Shown piece after piece: positions 32,664 to 42,440 of a stretch of DNA of 64,000 bases. The stretch comes from Thermoguttaceae bacterium (GTDB lineage Bacteria; Planctomycetota; Planctomycetia; Pirellulales; Thermoguttaceae). The position numbers and the translations under genes are program-made. Positions within the stretch are counted from its first letter, which is position 1; each line of letters starts with the position of its first letter. Under the pieces are notes generated by a model. The model did no database searches. It had not been told where the DNA came from and saw only the letters and a program-made list of their open reading frames with translations. The stretch spans positions 124,001 through 188,000 of the forward strand of contig JAFSMO010000007.1 in NCBI GenBank assembly GCA_017447865.1, written 5' to 3'.

Positions 32664-35027
32664 ATGATGGGAAACGACTTTTTTGGCTTTTCGAAACGTC
32701 CGTTTTATGCGGAACCGGTCCCGGAAGCGTACTGCCCGTTCGGGAGTGCGGAAGCCGCGAGAGCCGAGATTTCCCGATGCGTGGAACGTCTGGAAGGGAT
32801 CGCGCTGGCTTCGGGGCTGACCGGAACGGGGAAAACGCTCCTCTGCCGTAAAATTCAGGAGCAGTTTGGCCGGAAAATGCAGACCGTCCTCTTGAACGGT
32901 AACAATCTGAACCACCCGAAAACGTTTTTCGAATCGGTGCTTTCCCGTCTGAATATTCCGTTCAATTCCGAGAGTCTCGGTTCGATGCGTGACGCATTGA
33001 ACGCCGCGCTGGAATCGTCATCCCGGTTCCGCTCGGGAATTTTGCTCCTCATCGATGACGCGCAGGCGACGGGGATCCGCGTCTTCGAGGAGATCCGCCA
33101 GCTTCTGGATCGCACGGTAAAACCTGAATGGGGCGTCCGAGTCGTTCTTTTCGGCGACATGAGTCTGGAAGAAAAGCTGAGCTTTCCCCAGCTTCATTCC
33201 TTCACTCAGCGCATTACGACCCGGTGCTTCCTCGAAACGATGAACCGCGACGAAACGACCGGTTTTCTGTGGAAGGAGCTGGAGCAGGCCGGCACGAAAA
33301 AAGAGCTTTTCTCACGTGATGTTTGCCGGGAGATCCACCGCTTTTCCGAGGGCGTGCCGCGCGTAACGAATCAGCTCGCCGATCTGCTGCTCATCGTGGC
33401 GGAGGAAGAATCGAAGAATTCCGCAAAAGAAAAGAAGGATTCCGCTTCCGGTTCCGACTCGAACGAGGTGAAACTCGACGAATTGAATTTCGAGCCGACG
33501 TTCCCGGGAGACGCCAGCGGAGTCGATATTTTTGTGGAGCCGGGGGATTCCGTTCTGGATTTGGGGAAAAAATCGAAAAGTAAACCCTCGTCGAAGAAGA
33601 AGCAGTCCGCGGAAATCACCGTCGCGATGGTTCGGAAAGCATGGAGCCGGCTTCAGCAGCTTCCGGAAGAGTCGGGGACTGACGTTGGAAGTAATTTAAA
33701 ACTTGATTCAGAAATGGTCGATTCGGGAAAAACCTCCTCACCAAAGGCTTCCAATTCGGGAAGCGGCGCGGCTGAAAAATCCTCAAGCGCGGGAAGTTCC
33801 ATTGAATTTGGAAGTCTGGACGATGATTTGGACTCGGAAAATTCCATCGATCTGGGTGGGGAACCGGTCGATGATCCGACGATGATCTGGTCCTACGACG
33901 AGATGGAGGACATTCGAAACGCGGTGGACGCAGCAAACGCGCTTCCTGAAGAATGGAATGCGTCAATAAAGGAAAACTCCACTCAAAGCACGTCCCAGAA
34001 CGCCTCCCAGAATTCCCTTAAAAACGCCTTGAAAGAGGGCGAAGAAGGAACCAAAACGACTCCTTCAGCCGCAGAAAATTTCATTAATTCCGTACAGAAA
34101 AAGGAAACTCTTCCCGAAAACAAAAACATGATTTCGGATCGGCCGCAGAATCCGCGCGAAATTCCAGCCGTGAAGGAGGAAGTTCCCTCGCAGGTCCCTC
34201 AGACTCCAAAGAATCCGGAGAAAAACGCGGATCTGTGGGACGTGTACCGCGAACACTCGAATATTCAGTTCCCGGATCGAAAAGGAACGCAAAGGATTTT
34301 GCCGTCTTACTCTTCTGGAACGCCGAATTATTCGGGGGACTATTCGTCGCTTTCCCGTTCCATTTCGCCCGACCCTGAAGGGACGGTTCCGCCCGTCAGA
34401 AGAACGAATGAAGTACCGCAAGGATTGAGAGGCGTTCACTACCTTTCCGTCCCGGCGGTTTATGCCCGGTCCGTGGATGAGTTGATTTACGACTCCATCA
34501 TGGACGACACGGTCCACTCGATGAGCCTTCTGCGGAACATTTTGGGCGCTCTTCATGAGGAAAATCACAAAAGGGAAACGGCTCAGCCGCTGGCCGATTA
34601 CTGGTACACGCTTCACGATTCGATCAAAGGGCTGATGCATCAAATTGCGCGTGAGCGTTTGACCCGGCCGGTTCCGCCGCCGACGAAAGATTTTTTTAAT
34701 CCGGAATCTTTGATGGAAAAAGACTCCTTTTCAGCCGTGCCATGCCCGGTTTCGAATTCGTCCAATCCGTCAGTTTCCAGCGGAGTTTCCAGTCCGGTCG
34801 AGCGTCCGTTTGGTCAGAAACCCACCGAGGTTTCTCCGTCGGTTCACGCTCCTGAAGAAATGCCGCGCCAGAACAATTCGTTTGAAGAGTCGCAGGAAAT
34901 GCAGGAAATCGCCGAGCTGCGAAAGTGCCTGCAGGACTGCCGGAGCCTGAACGTCCTGGATTCGAACGTCCAGGACAAGATTTTGGACATCATTTCGCGG
35001 CTTCAGACGTTGAACCAGTACAATTAA
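32664..35027 (+). CDS. ExeA/GspA-like AAA+ ATPase with long disordered tail
   Basis: Read from the ATG at 32664 the protein has 787 residues. It opens with FFGFSKRPFYAEPVPEAYC, typical of ExeA/MSHA-type ATPases. Walker A GLTGTGKT is at 51-58, Walker B GILLLIDDAQ at about 125-134 and a sensor FGDMSLEEKL beyond, ending near residue 260 with FSEGVPRVTNQLADLLL. Residues about 265-650 are Ser/Glu/Lys-rich and appear disordered. The C-terminus (about 600-787) is helical with a coiled-coil end. The protein probably assembles or regulates an envelope secretion or pilus machine, but no partner lies nearby. Start choice between adjacent ATGs is uncertain by one codon. Confidence 0.83.
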   Translation: MMGNDFFGFSKRPFYAEPVPEAYCPFGSAEAARAEISRCVERLEGIALASGLTGTGKTLLCRKIQEQFGRKMQTVLLNGNNLNHPKTFFESVLSRLNIPFNSESLGSMRDALNAALESSSRFRSGILLLIDDAQATGIRVFEEIRQLLDRTVKPEWGVRVVLFGDMSLEEKLSFPQLHSFTQRITTRCFLETMNRDETTGFLWKELEQAGTKKELFSRDVCREIHRFSEGVPRVTNQLADLLLIVAEEESKNSAKEKKDSASGSDSNEVKLDELNFEPTFPGDASGVDIFVEPGDSVLDLGKKSKSKPSSKKKQSAEITVAMVRKAWSRLQQLPEESGTDVGSNLKLDSEMVDSGKTSSPKASNSGSGAAEKSSSAGSSIEFGSLDDDLDSENSIDLGGEPVDDPTMIWSYDEMEDIRNAVDAANALPEEWNASIKENSTQSTSQNASQNSLKNALKEGEEGTKTTPSAAENFINSVQKKETLPENKNMISDRPQNPREIPAVKEEVPSQVPQTPKNPEKNADLWDVYREHSNIQFPDRKGTQRILPSYSSGTPNYSGDYSSLSRSISPDPEGTVPPVRRTNEVPQGLRGVHYLSVPAVYARSVDELIYDSIMDDTVHSMSLLRNILGALHEENHKRETAQPLADYWYTLHDSIKGLMHQIARERLTRPVPPPTKDFFNPESLMEKDSFSAVPCPVSNSSNPSVSSGVSSPVERPFGQKPTEVSPSVHAPEEMPRQNNSFEESQEMQEIAELRKCLQDCRSLNVLDSNVQDKILDIISRLQTLNQYN

Positions 35028-35135
35028 GAAAGTTCAATCGGGAGGATTAAAAACAGGAGAAAAATCCCCCCCGTTCCAGAACGTAAAAGAATCTCGCAAG
35101 ACTCTCATTTTCAGATCGTATAACGGCTTGGGTGA

Positions 35136-35164
35136 GCCGCAGAGGAATGGATTTTCTCTGCGGC
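35136..35164. terminator. Shared hairpin between convergent genes
   Basis: 9-bp stem (GCCGCAGAG / CTCTGCGGC) midway between the ExeA-like and ExbD stops. No strong T-run is present, so terminator function is only likely. Confidence 0.45.
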
Positions 35165-35184
35165 CCAGCACCCTCTTTCAAGAC

Positions 35185-35595
35185 TCACTCCTCACGAGTC
35201 ACGGTGGAGTAATTCAGTTTCAGCTCCTGGCACATGTTGGCCGCCTCAACCACGGAACCAAACGGGGCGCGTTCGTCACCTCGAATCACGACGGAAGAGT
35301 CGGTTAATGGGTTTTCCCAGGACGTTTGAAGCAGCGCTTTCAGTTCTTCTGAGGAAACGTTCTTGCCGGAAACGAAATACTCACCGCTCCGATTAATATT
35401 AATGATGAGCGACTGCGGCTGGGACCAGATCGGGGTCGATTCGGTCGCCTGCGGGAGCTGAATATCCAGCGCGCTTTCCTCTTCGTCGAATTTGGTCGCG
35501 ACGAGGAAGAAGATGAGGAGCAGAAATACCACGTCGATCAGCGGCGTAATGCTCAGGCTCGCCAGCGCGTTTCCTTTTTGGATTTTGACGGCCAT
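35185..35595 (-). CDS. ExbD/TolR-family biopolymer transport protein
   Basis: The 136-residue protein has a short cytoplasmic N-terminus and one transmembrane helix (about 17-36) with the proton-pathway Asp in ITPLIDVVFLLLIFFLV (Asp21). A periplasmic domain follows with FVSGKNVSSEELKALL and SSVVIRGDERAPFGSVV. ExbD works with ExbB as the stator that turns proton motive force into movement of TonB or Tol partners. It lies nine bases after the ExbB-like gene and is the third member of a TPR-ExbB-ExbD operon. Confidence 0.95.
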   Translation of the reverse strand: MAVKIQKGNALASLSITPLIDVVFLLLIFFLVATKFDEEESALDIQLPQATESTPIWSQPQSLIININRSGEYFVSGKNVSSEELKALLQTSWENPLTDSSVVIRGDERAPFGSVVEAANMCQELKLNYSTVTREE

Positions 35596-35603
35596 TTCTT
35601 ACC

Positions 35604-36623
35604 TCATTTCTTTCCGCTTTTCTGCTTCACGTAGGCTTTGTACGCGGTGGGAGTCAGATGAACTTTTCCTTCCAGGACTTCCAGGTACGCGATGAAATTG
35701 ATGAGCTTCTGGTCCATGCGATAGAAAAGACGCTGGATCTTGCCTTCGTACCAGTGCGCCAGGATCGCGGCAGGAATCGCGACCGCCAGCCCCGCGCAGG
35801 TCGTGATCAGGGCGAGGTAGATCCCCTCGGAAAGCATTTCCGCTTTGTGGATCCCGACGGTGGACGCGGTGGCCATAAACGCCTGGATCATCCCGACGAC
35901 GGTTCCAAGAAGACCGATCAGCGGCGTGACCGAAGCGGCCAGAACCAGAAAACGGACGCGGGAGTAGAGCCGATTCGCTTCGTTTTCCTTCGCCTGCTCG
36001 ATCGCGTTCTGAACCTCCGGCATGGGACGGCCCGCCTTGAAAAGCGCCGCCTGAATTACGTTGGAGAGCGCACTGTGGTTTCGCCGGCACAGAGCGTAAA
36101 TCGCTCGCGGGTCCGCTTTGGCCGAGACCTGAACGTCCACGTTGTGCATGAGCCAGCGCGGAAGAACGACCCAGCTGCACAAACCAAAGAAGCGTTCCAG
36201 ACCAACCATGACGACCAGGACCGACATGATTCCAATCGGGATCATCAGCACGCCGCCGCTCTTGATCAGATCCAGGATCGAAAGCTCTTTTTCGGACTCT
36301 GCTTTGGACTCCGCCGGTTTTTCTTCTTCGGCCCCATCCTCGGTTTTGGAGGATTCGTCTTCGGCGTCCTCAGCAGCGGCTTCGTCGGCCGTTTCCGTCG
36401 CGGCAGGTTTTTCGGCGTCTTCGGCTTCGTCGGCCGTTTCCGTCGCGGCAGGGGCTTCGGCGTCACCGGCTTCATCAGCCGTTTCCGTCGCGGCAGGGGT
36501 TTCAGCCGGCTCGGTTACGGTGGCTTCGTCTGCCGAAAATGCAGGAGTCACGCAAAGGGAAAAGCTCAGCACGAGCCCAAGAGCTGCGCAGAGGAAAATC
36601 GGAAATGGAGATGAATATTTCAT
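35604..36623 (-). CDS. MotA/TolQ/ExbB-family proton channel with acidic repeat segment
   Basis: The start is put at 36623, where a signal-like segment begins (MKYSSPFPIFLCAALG, ending AFSADEA). The 339-residue protein then has an Ala/Glu/Thr/Asp-rich segment (about residues 32-100) with three imperfect copies of PAATETADEA. The TolQ core follows: one helix at about 118-140, then VRFLVLAASVTPLIGLLGTVVGM and EGIYLALITTCAGLAVAIPA, the standard ExbB helix pair. It should form the proton channel with the downstream ExbD. An N-terminal exported acidic extension is not part of E. coli ExbB. Confidence 0.93.
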   Translation of the reverse strand: MKYSSPFPIFLCAALGLVLSFSLCVTPAFSADEATVTEPAETPAATETADEAGDAEAPAATETADEAEDAEKPAATETADEAAAEDAEDESSKTEDGAEEEKPAESKAESEKELSILDLIKSGGVLMIPIGIMSVLVVMVGLERFFGLCSWVVLPRWLMHNVDVQVSAKADPRAIYALCRRNHSALSNVIQAALFKAGRPMPEVQNAIEQAKENEANRLYSRVRFLVLAASVTPLIGLLGTVVGMIQAFMATASTVGIHKAEMLSEGIYLALITTCAGLAVAIPAAILAHWYEGKIQRLFYRMDQKLINFIAYLEVLEGKVHLTPTAYKAYVKQKSGKK

Positions 36624-36710
36624 GTTCTTGCCTGTAATTGGGTTTAAGTTTAAAATCATGATTTAAATTTTAAATGGTATTTCCTGAAAGCCGCTGCGCG
36701 AAGTGAAGGC

Positions 36711-39700
36711 TCATTTGCTGAGCTTCTTCATTTTGCGCTTGGCCTGCTTTTCTTTGTCGGACCCGGGGAATTTCTCGAGGAGGTCGTGGTAGTGCTTCAA
36801 CGCTTTGTCGATCTTCCCGAGCATTTCGAAGCACTGGGCTGTCTCAAACATCGCGTCGGCCTGCAGCTTGGAGTCTTCCACGCCGTAAATGACCTGGTAG
36901 TACGCCTGGATCGCGGACTCGTACTGTTTCTGGGCGAAAAGGATCTCCCCTTTGAGGAAAATGGACTGCGGCGTGAAAATCGGGTCGTTGGCTGCCGCGA
37001 GTGATTCGCACAGAGCCATCGCCTCGTCGAATTTCTGGAGCCGGAAAAACGCCATTGCGCGTTTGAATTCCATCCGGTTTTTCCCTTCGGCTGCCGGATA
37101 GACGTTCAGGAATTGCTCGCTCGTTTCCAGAACGGATTCCCATTTTTCCTTTTCCTCGTAAATCTGGACCATCATTTCCAGCGTGTTTTCACGGAACGAC
37201 TGCGCCAAAGCCGAATCCGTCGAAATCGCCTGGAATTCGTTGAGTGCCTGACTCAGGTCTTTGAGCTGGAAGAGGGCCATGGCTTTGAGGAAGCGAAGTT
37301 CCGCGCGGCAGGAAAGGATTTCCGCCTTTTCCTCTTCGGAAGTTCCTTCCTTGATTTCTTCGGTTAAATTGATCCCCTGAACGAAATCAAGCGTTTCCTG
37401 GAACATTTTCCGATTGTAAAAGGACCAAGCCGTTTTCAGTTCCGCGCCGCGAAGAATGAAGTCGCTCGTTTCAGGCGGGTTTTTCAAAATCGGGCGAAAC
37501 GCCACTTCCGTTTCTTCCATTTTTCCGGCCAAATACCAGAACGTCGCGAGCTGGTAGGTCAGCGGACGAATGAAAACGCTTTCGGGGAATTTCCCGCTCA
37601 TTTCGGCCAGAGCGTCTTGCGCTTCCTGCAGTTTTTTCTGCTCAAGCAGGACCTTCACGAGCTGATTGTACGTGCGCTCGTGGGAATCCCAGTCCGGGTA
37701 TTTCTTCAGGAGGTCGCGGAAGGCTTTTTCCGCCTGCTCGAATTCTTTTTTCTCGTAAAGGCAAAAACCGATTTCGTAGCACGCCTCGGCGTGGAGCGGC
37801 TTGAACTCCTCCGACTCCGATTTCAGGATGATGTTCCACGCTTCGATCGCGGCGTCATAGTCCTGGGCTTCCATGGCGGCGATCGCCTGCACGTTCGCGC
37901 CGCGCTCCTGGAAATTGGAGTTGGGAAATCTCGCCGCCAGTTCGCGGGAGATCTTCACGGCCTTTTCCGTCTGATTCAGCTTCAGGAAGCATTGAGCCGC
38001 CAAAAGGCCCACTTCCGGCCCGCTTGAACTTTTGGGGAATTTTTCAAGAAATTCCTCGAAAGTGGCCGCGGCTTTGGCCAGTTTTCCTTCCTCAAGCTGG
38101 CAGCGGCCTTTCAGGAAGAAAAGCTGGTCCGCGATCGGGGAATCGGGGCAGGACTTCAGCCCCCACTCGGTGTTCTTCCGGCTGTTCCCGTAATCTTTCT
38201 GGAGGAAATAAACCATCGCGAGATCATAGTACAAATGATCGAGGCGCGAATAACCCACCTTTTTGGCGAGATTTTTCGCTTTGACGAGCAGGTTCCTGGC
38301 GTCCGTGAAGTATTTTTTCTGAAGTTTTTTGCTCTTTTTGGTCTGGGCGTAATCCCGACTGCAAATCCCACCCAGGTGATGCAGTTCCACGAGTTTCACG
38401 TCATTTTTCATCAAGGGAGCGTTTTCCTTGACGAACTTCCAGCCCTTTTTGCTTTCGCCGCTCTTTTGGAGACAGTAGGCGATGGAGACCCGCCAGGAGT
38501 CCGAATCACCGATTTTTTCGAAATCTTTCAGAAGGTACTCCCACCCTTTAAGCGCGGTCTGGTAATCGCCCGTTTCGTAATGCGCCTGGGCGTTTTCTTC
38601 GAGGAAGGACATGCGCATGACTTCCGGCAAATGCGCGCGTTTGTCCGGATTCTGGTCATTATCGAAGTTGATCACCTCGGACGAAACGTTAATAATTTCG
38701 GGCCAGTTTTTCTCTTTGTGGTAAATCTGAATGATCTGGAGCATTGCGTCGGCGCCGCTCAAAAGATTCTTGGGAGACTGGTTCTTCTCGAAAATCTTCC
38801 GGTAGGCCGCGATGGCTTCGTCTCTGCGTCCGCAGGCTTCCAGAGCATCGGCGTAATCCCGGAGCAGGGTGCTGGTCCGGAGATCCTGCGGAATTTGCTC
38901 AATGACGGCCAGAGCCTGCTGCGCGTCACCCATCTGAAGGAGAATGAGCGCAAGCTGATGCGTCGTCGAACGGTACAGGACCCGGTCGGAATGAACGCTT
39001 GGAATTTCCAGTACTTTTTTCCAGAGTTCAATGCATTTTGTCTCGTCGAACGCTTTGCTTTCCTCACCCGGCTGCAGCTGGCGGTTGAAATTTTTCATCG
39101 CGAGCCCCTGCTGGTAAAGCGCGTGCGGAAGGACAGAACTGTTCGGGAAATCTGCCGCGATCCGTCCGAAGAAATCCGCAGCACGGTCGAATTTCTTCAG
39201 CTTGACGCACGTTTCGCCGAACCGGTAGTAATAAAACGCCAAATTCAGAACGGAGGTGACTTCCGTCTTGGGGTCGAGCCACTTTTTGAACGCATCGTCT
39301 TTCAGGATCCCCTTCAAGTGCTTTTCCGCTTTTGTGTAATCACCCATCAGGAAAAAAACGTCCGCAAGGAGCCGCTCCGCGCGAAGGCGCAGTTCCGTTT
39401 CCGGTTTATTGTCCAGAAGCGTGGTGAGCGTGATCATGGCGTTCTTTTCTTCCGGATTTTTCAGGTTAATGTAAACGTCCGCGAGCGTGTAAAGAGCCTG
39501 ATTTAAATCCGTGAAGTTCTGATCCGTGATCACAAAATTCAGATCACCCTTGGCGTTTTCGTAGTTTCCCAGCTGAATGTAGGCGATCGCTTCGTAGTAA
39601 ACGGCCTGCGTTCGGAATTTACTGTCCGGGAACTGATTTCGAATCGCCTGGAACTGGTTCACCGCGCGCTTATACAGTTCGGAGGCCTCATTTGAGATGG

Positions 39701-40175
39701 AGTAGCTTCGATCTGCGACCGTATTCACCGATCCCTGCCGGCTTCCGGTCGGTTTCACCGGAAACGTTTGTGCGTGCTGGACGAAGGTGACGCCGAGGTA
39801 GTAGATGATTTCATCCCGGAAAGGAAATTTCGCTTCCTGTAATTCTTCCTGAAAAATCTTTTCCGCTTCTTCAAAATGCTGAGTGTTGCACTTGCAGATG
39901 CCCAGGTAGTGTTTCGCGTAGGCGTACTGACTGTTTTCCGGGTACTTTCTCAGAAAATCTTCCCAACCTTTTTCAGCGATGGCGTACTCACCATCGGTCG
40001 TGAGGGCAAGATTCCCGTTGAATTGAGTATCTGCCGCGATTTTATCTTCCGCTGAGGACGCTATTCCGCAAAAAATACATAACACTCCCGCCGCAAACAA
40101 AAGCGCCAATCCCGCGTTTTGAATGTTACGTCTCACTCGGTGATGAATCGAAAACGTGTGGTGAAAAACTTTCAT
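36711..40175 (-). CDS. Large exported TPR-repeat protein of the ExbB/ExbD operon
   Basis: The 1154-residue protein has a hydrophobic signal segment (about 22-42, ending ASSAED). The rest is almost entirely tetratricopeptide or Sel1-like helical repeats (for example KGWEDFLRKYPENSQYAYAK, AEKAFRDLLKKYPDWDS). About 20 or more repeats can be seen. Such proteins bind peptides or other proteins in the periplasm, and CpoB/YbgF of Tol systems is a small TPR analogue. It is the first gene of the operon, followed after 88 bases by ExbB and then ExbD, and is likely co-expressed as a scaffold for the complex. A good promoter lies upstream. Confidence 0.9.
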   Translation of the reverse strand: MKVFHHTFSIHHRVRRNIQNAGLALLFAAGVLCIFCGIASSAEDKIAADTQFNGNLALTTDGEYAIAEKGWEDFLRKYPENSQYAYAKHYLGICKCNTQHFEEAEKIFQEELQEAKFPFRDEIIYYLGVTFVQHAQTFPVKPTGSRQGSVNTVADRSYSISNEASELYKRAVNQFQAIRNQFPDSKFRTQAVYYEAIAYIQLGNYENAKGDLNFVITDQNFTDLNQALYTLADVYINLKNPEEKNAMITLTTLLDNKPETELRLRAERLLADVFFLMGDYTKAEKHLKGILKDDAFKKWLDPKTEVTSVLNLAFYYYRFGETCVKLKKFDRAADFFGRIAADFPNSSVLPHALYQQGLAMKNFNRQLQPGEESKAFDETKCIELWKKVLEIPSVHSDRVLYRSTTHQLALILLQMGDAQQALAVIEQIPQDLRTSTLLRDYADALEACGRRDEAIAAYRKIFEKNQSPKNLLSGADAMLQIIQIYHKEKNWPEIINVSSEVINFDNDQNPDKRAHLPEVMRMSFLEENAQAHYETGDYQTALKGWEYLLKDFEKIGDSDSWRVSIAYCLQKSGESKKGWKFVKENAPLMKNDVKLVELHHLGGICSRDYAQTKKSKKLQKKYFTDARNLLVKAKNLAKKVGYSRLDHLYYDLAMVYFLQKDYGNSRKNTEWGLKSCPDSPIADQLFFLKGRCQLEEGKLAKAAATFEEFLEKFPKSSSGPEVGLLAAQCFLKLNQTEKAVKISRELAARFPNSNFQERGANVQAIAAMEAQDYDAAIEAWNIILKSESEEFKPLHAEACYEIGFCLYEKKEFEQAEKAFRDLLKKYPDWDSHERTYNQLVKVLLEQKKLQEAQDALAEMSGKFPESVFIRPLTYQLATFWYLAGKMEETEVAFRPILKNPPETSDFILRGAELKTAWSFYNRKMFQETLDFVQGINLTEEIKEGTSEEEKAEILSCRAELRFLKAMALFQLKDLSQALNEFQAISTDSALAQSFRENTLEMMVQIYEEKEKWESVLETSEQFLNVYPAAEGKNRMEFKRAMAFFRLQKFDEAMALCESLAAANDPIFTPQSIFLKGEILFAQKQYESAIQAYYQVIYGVEDSKLQADAMFETAQCFEMLGKIDKALKHYHDLLEKFPGSDKEKQAKRKMKKLSK

Positions 40176-40596
40176 GAATCAGCCTGTCCCTGCGTTTCTC
40201 AGCACTGTACGCGCTGAAATAGGAATTTTTAATCCCTTCATTCCTACATTATACCACGTTGAAGATTTTCTTCAAGCGCTTGATCAAGATTTTTCAGGAA
40301 AATTTTCTCAAATTCTCTCTTTTATCAGAATTTTCACGCTTTTCCATCTTAATCAATGCAATGAAATGGGATTTCTTCTCTCAAAGGAAATCTTTTCCTA
40401 ATTTATTCTAACACACTATTTGGCAAGCGGCAAGTAATTCCGCGGCAAACTTACGGACTTTTTTATTCATTCTAAACGCAAAATCGGTAAATTTTAACCA
40501 ATCGGTACTTTTTTGTTAAGTAGAAAGCTTTATGTACCGAAAATAAATATAACTCGAACTAAATTTTTTTCAGTGTTTGACTTTTACCAGACTTCC
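40176..40596. other. Divergent intergenic region between TPR operon and porin
   Basis: 421 bases with no gene. It holds the TPR-operon promoter (40248-40275, minus). Near the porin gene is a 7-bp inverted repeat (TCGGTAC at 40502-40508, GTACCGA at 40534-40540) that could be an operator. Confidence 0.4.
40248..40275 (-). promoter_or_regulatory. Promoter of TPR-ExbB-ExbD operon
   Basis: On the minus strand, TTGAAG, a 16-base spacer, then a consensus TATAAT, 73 bases before the start codon. Confidence 0.65.
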
Positions 40597-42144
40597 ATGG
40601 TGAAAACATTACGTTTTTCAATTTCGTTTTTCCTGGAACTCAGTTTCCTGCTTTGCGTCGTGCTGATGTTTTGCGGCTCGGTATTCGCGGAGGGGATGAC
40701 CGTCGAGGAATTTAACGCCCGATTGGAAGCCATGGAAAAGGAAAACCAGGAACTGCGAGCCCAGCTCGCCCAGCCGGATTCGGATTCGATGGCACCGTCT
40801 TCGGTTTCGGAATTTCCTCCGATTCCGAACGAGGAACCAATCACCGGGGCAGTGACTGAAAACGGGACAGAAAATGAAACCCAGTCGGTTCTTTCGCCTG
40901 CTCCGAATCTTGCAATTTCCGAAAAAGAGATCGATCAGTCCAGGGCGAAGAGCGTCATTCAGAACGCCGAGCTCGAAGATTACGGCTCCGGGATGAGTCC
41001 CTGGAATATTCGCGAAGACGACATTGAAAAGGAACTGGCCCGTTACAAAGGCTGGGCGTGGGATAAAAATAATTTCACGCTCACCCCCTACGTTTGGGTC
41101 TGGGTGACGGGAACGTACGAGACGAACCGGATGTTTGCGGGCGATTTTCCGCTTTGGGTCCGGAATGGTGAGAAAGATAAGGCTGCGTACATCGACGCGA
41201 AACCGACCCGGCTGGGGTTCAATCTGGCGTGCCCGGAAATGGCGTGTATGCCCGGAACGAAGATCACGGCAGTTTTCGAGACCGACTTTGAAAACACCTA
41301 CACCTCGGAAAATAAGCCGGACATGGAACTGCGCAAAGCGTACATTCAGCTCCAGAACGAGTGCTCCATGTTCCTCTTTGGCCAGACGTGGGAGCTGATC
41401 AGTCCCCTTTACCCGCCGACGTTGAACTGGGGGTACGGCTCCAGCGCGGGAAACTTTGCGTTCCGCCGTGCGCAGATCCGTTACGACCGGTACTTCAAGC
41501 GGGAAAACGGCCGGTTCGCCATTCAGACCTGCCTGATCGCCAGCCAGACGGCCAATTTCACGGATGCGGCAATCGGGACCACCTACACCGGAAGGTTCGG
41601 CAGTTACCCCGAATTCCAGCTCCGGTTTGAACGGACATTCAAACAGACGGATCTTTGGAAGGAAGCCATGTTCGCGGTCGGCGGGAAGATCGGTGAGAAG
41701 GAGTACGTCTCGGCAGACGATGAGTTCCACAAAACCTCGTGGGCCTTCACGGCTGATTCCAAGATCCGTTTCAACGACCGGTTTTACTGGATGGGCGAGT
41801 TGTTCGTAGGCGAGGCGATGGCGATCAACTGCGCGGGCGTGATGCAGGATTTGAACCCGCAGACGCGCGAAAAGGTTTTCTCGTCCGGCGGCTGGATGGC
41901 GTTTGGGTGGGACCTGACGCCGGAATTGCACTACTCGATCGGCTACGCGATTGACGACCCGGAAAATTCCAGACTTTCCGAAGGGATGAAATCCCTGAAC
42001 CACTTCGGATTTACGAACATTTCGCGCGACATTACGAAGCAGTTTAATGCCGGTTTCGAGTACGAGTACTGCGAGACGGAGTACTATCAGGTCCGTAAGG
42101 CCCATGCGCATCTCTTCATGATCAACCTGCTGTATAAGCTGTAG
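40597..42144 (+). CDS. Outer-membrane porin-like beta-barrel protein
   Basis: Read from 40597, the 515-residue protein has a signal peptide ending GSVFAEG. A coiled-coil segment (EEFNARLEAMEKENQELRAQ, residues about 38-60) and a Pro/Ser/Glu linker follow. From about residue 150 there is a long region of alternating hydrophobic and polar strands with aromatic residues, ending HLFMINLLYKL. The layout (SLH-like or coiled-coil periplasmic anchor plus barrel) is that of porins such as DcaP or planctomycete OprO-like proteins. It probably lets sugars or oligosaccharides through the outer membrane. The start could lie slightly upstream. Confidence 0.8.
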   Translation: MVKTLRFSISFFLELSFLLCVVLMFCGSVFAEGMTVEEFNARLEAMEKENQELRAQLAQPDSDSMAPSSVSEFPPIPNEEPITGAVTENGTENETQSVLSPAPNLAISEKEIDQSRAKSVIQNAELEDYGSGMSPWNIREDDIEKELARYKGWAWDKNNFTLTPYVWVWVTGTYETNRMFAGDFPLWVRNGEKDKAAYIDAKPTRLGFNLACPEMACMPGTKITAVFETDFENTYTSENKPDMELRKAYIQLQNECSMFLFGQTWELISPLYPPTLNWGYGSSAGNFAFRRAQIRYDRYFKRENGRFAIQTCLIASQTANFTDAAIGTTYTGRFGSYPEFQLRFERTFKQTDLWKEAMFAVGGKIGEKEYVSADDEFHKTSWAFTADSKIRFNDRFYWMGELFVGEAMAINCAGVMQDLNPQTREKVFSSGGWMAFGWDLTPELHYSIGYAIDDPENSRLSEGMKSLNHFGFTNISRDITKQFNAGFEYEYCETEYYQVRKAHAHLFMINLLYKL

Positions 42145-42177
42145 AGAGTTAATTCGGAGGGACGGCCCGGCCACATA

Positions 42178-42330
42178 AAGCCTCCCCTGAAAGGGGAGGG
42201 GGACCGCCGAAGGCGGTGGTGGGGTTCAGAAACGGGAAAAGTCCGTCCTTTGGTCGGAACCCCCCAGTCTCGCTCCGCGAGCCAGCCCCCCTTTCAGGGG
42301 AGCCTTTAAACGATGCTTCCAGCATCATCT
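42178..42330 (-). repeat. CCCCTGAAAGGGG-family element, copy 3 (inverted), plus CGATGCTTCCAGCATC unit
   Basis: The complete element lies reversed relative to the copies at 10236, 45211, 49089 and 49252. It contains CCGCCGAAGGCGG and the GCTCGCTCCGCGAGC hairpin. A degenerate form of the GACGCTTCCAGCGTC palindrome directly follows. Confidence 0.8.
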
Positions 42331-42406
42331 GAGTGAGGGGAGAAACTCTGAATTCTCTCCATATAATTAAGTTGTCGTTTTTTCTGAAAATGTCATTCGC
42401 CCGGTA

Positions 42407-42434
42407 TTGACGAACTGCCTGCCTGTGCTATAAT
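42407..42434 (+). promoter_or_regulatory. Strong sigma-70 promoter of the HEPN islet
   Basis: TTGACG, a 16-base spacer, then a perfect TATAAT, about 140 bases upstream of the first small frame. Confidence 0.75.
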
Positions 42435-42440
42435 CAAAAT

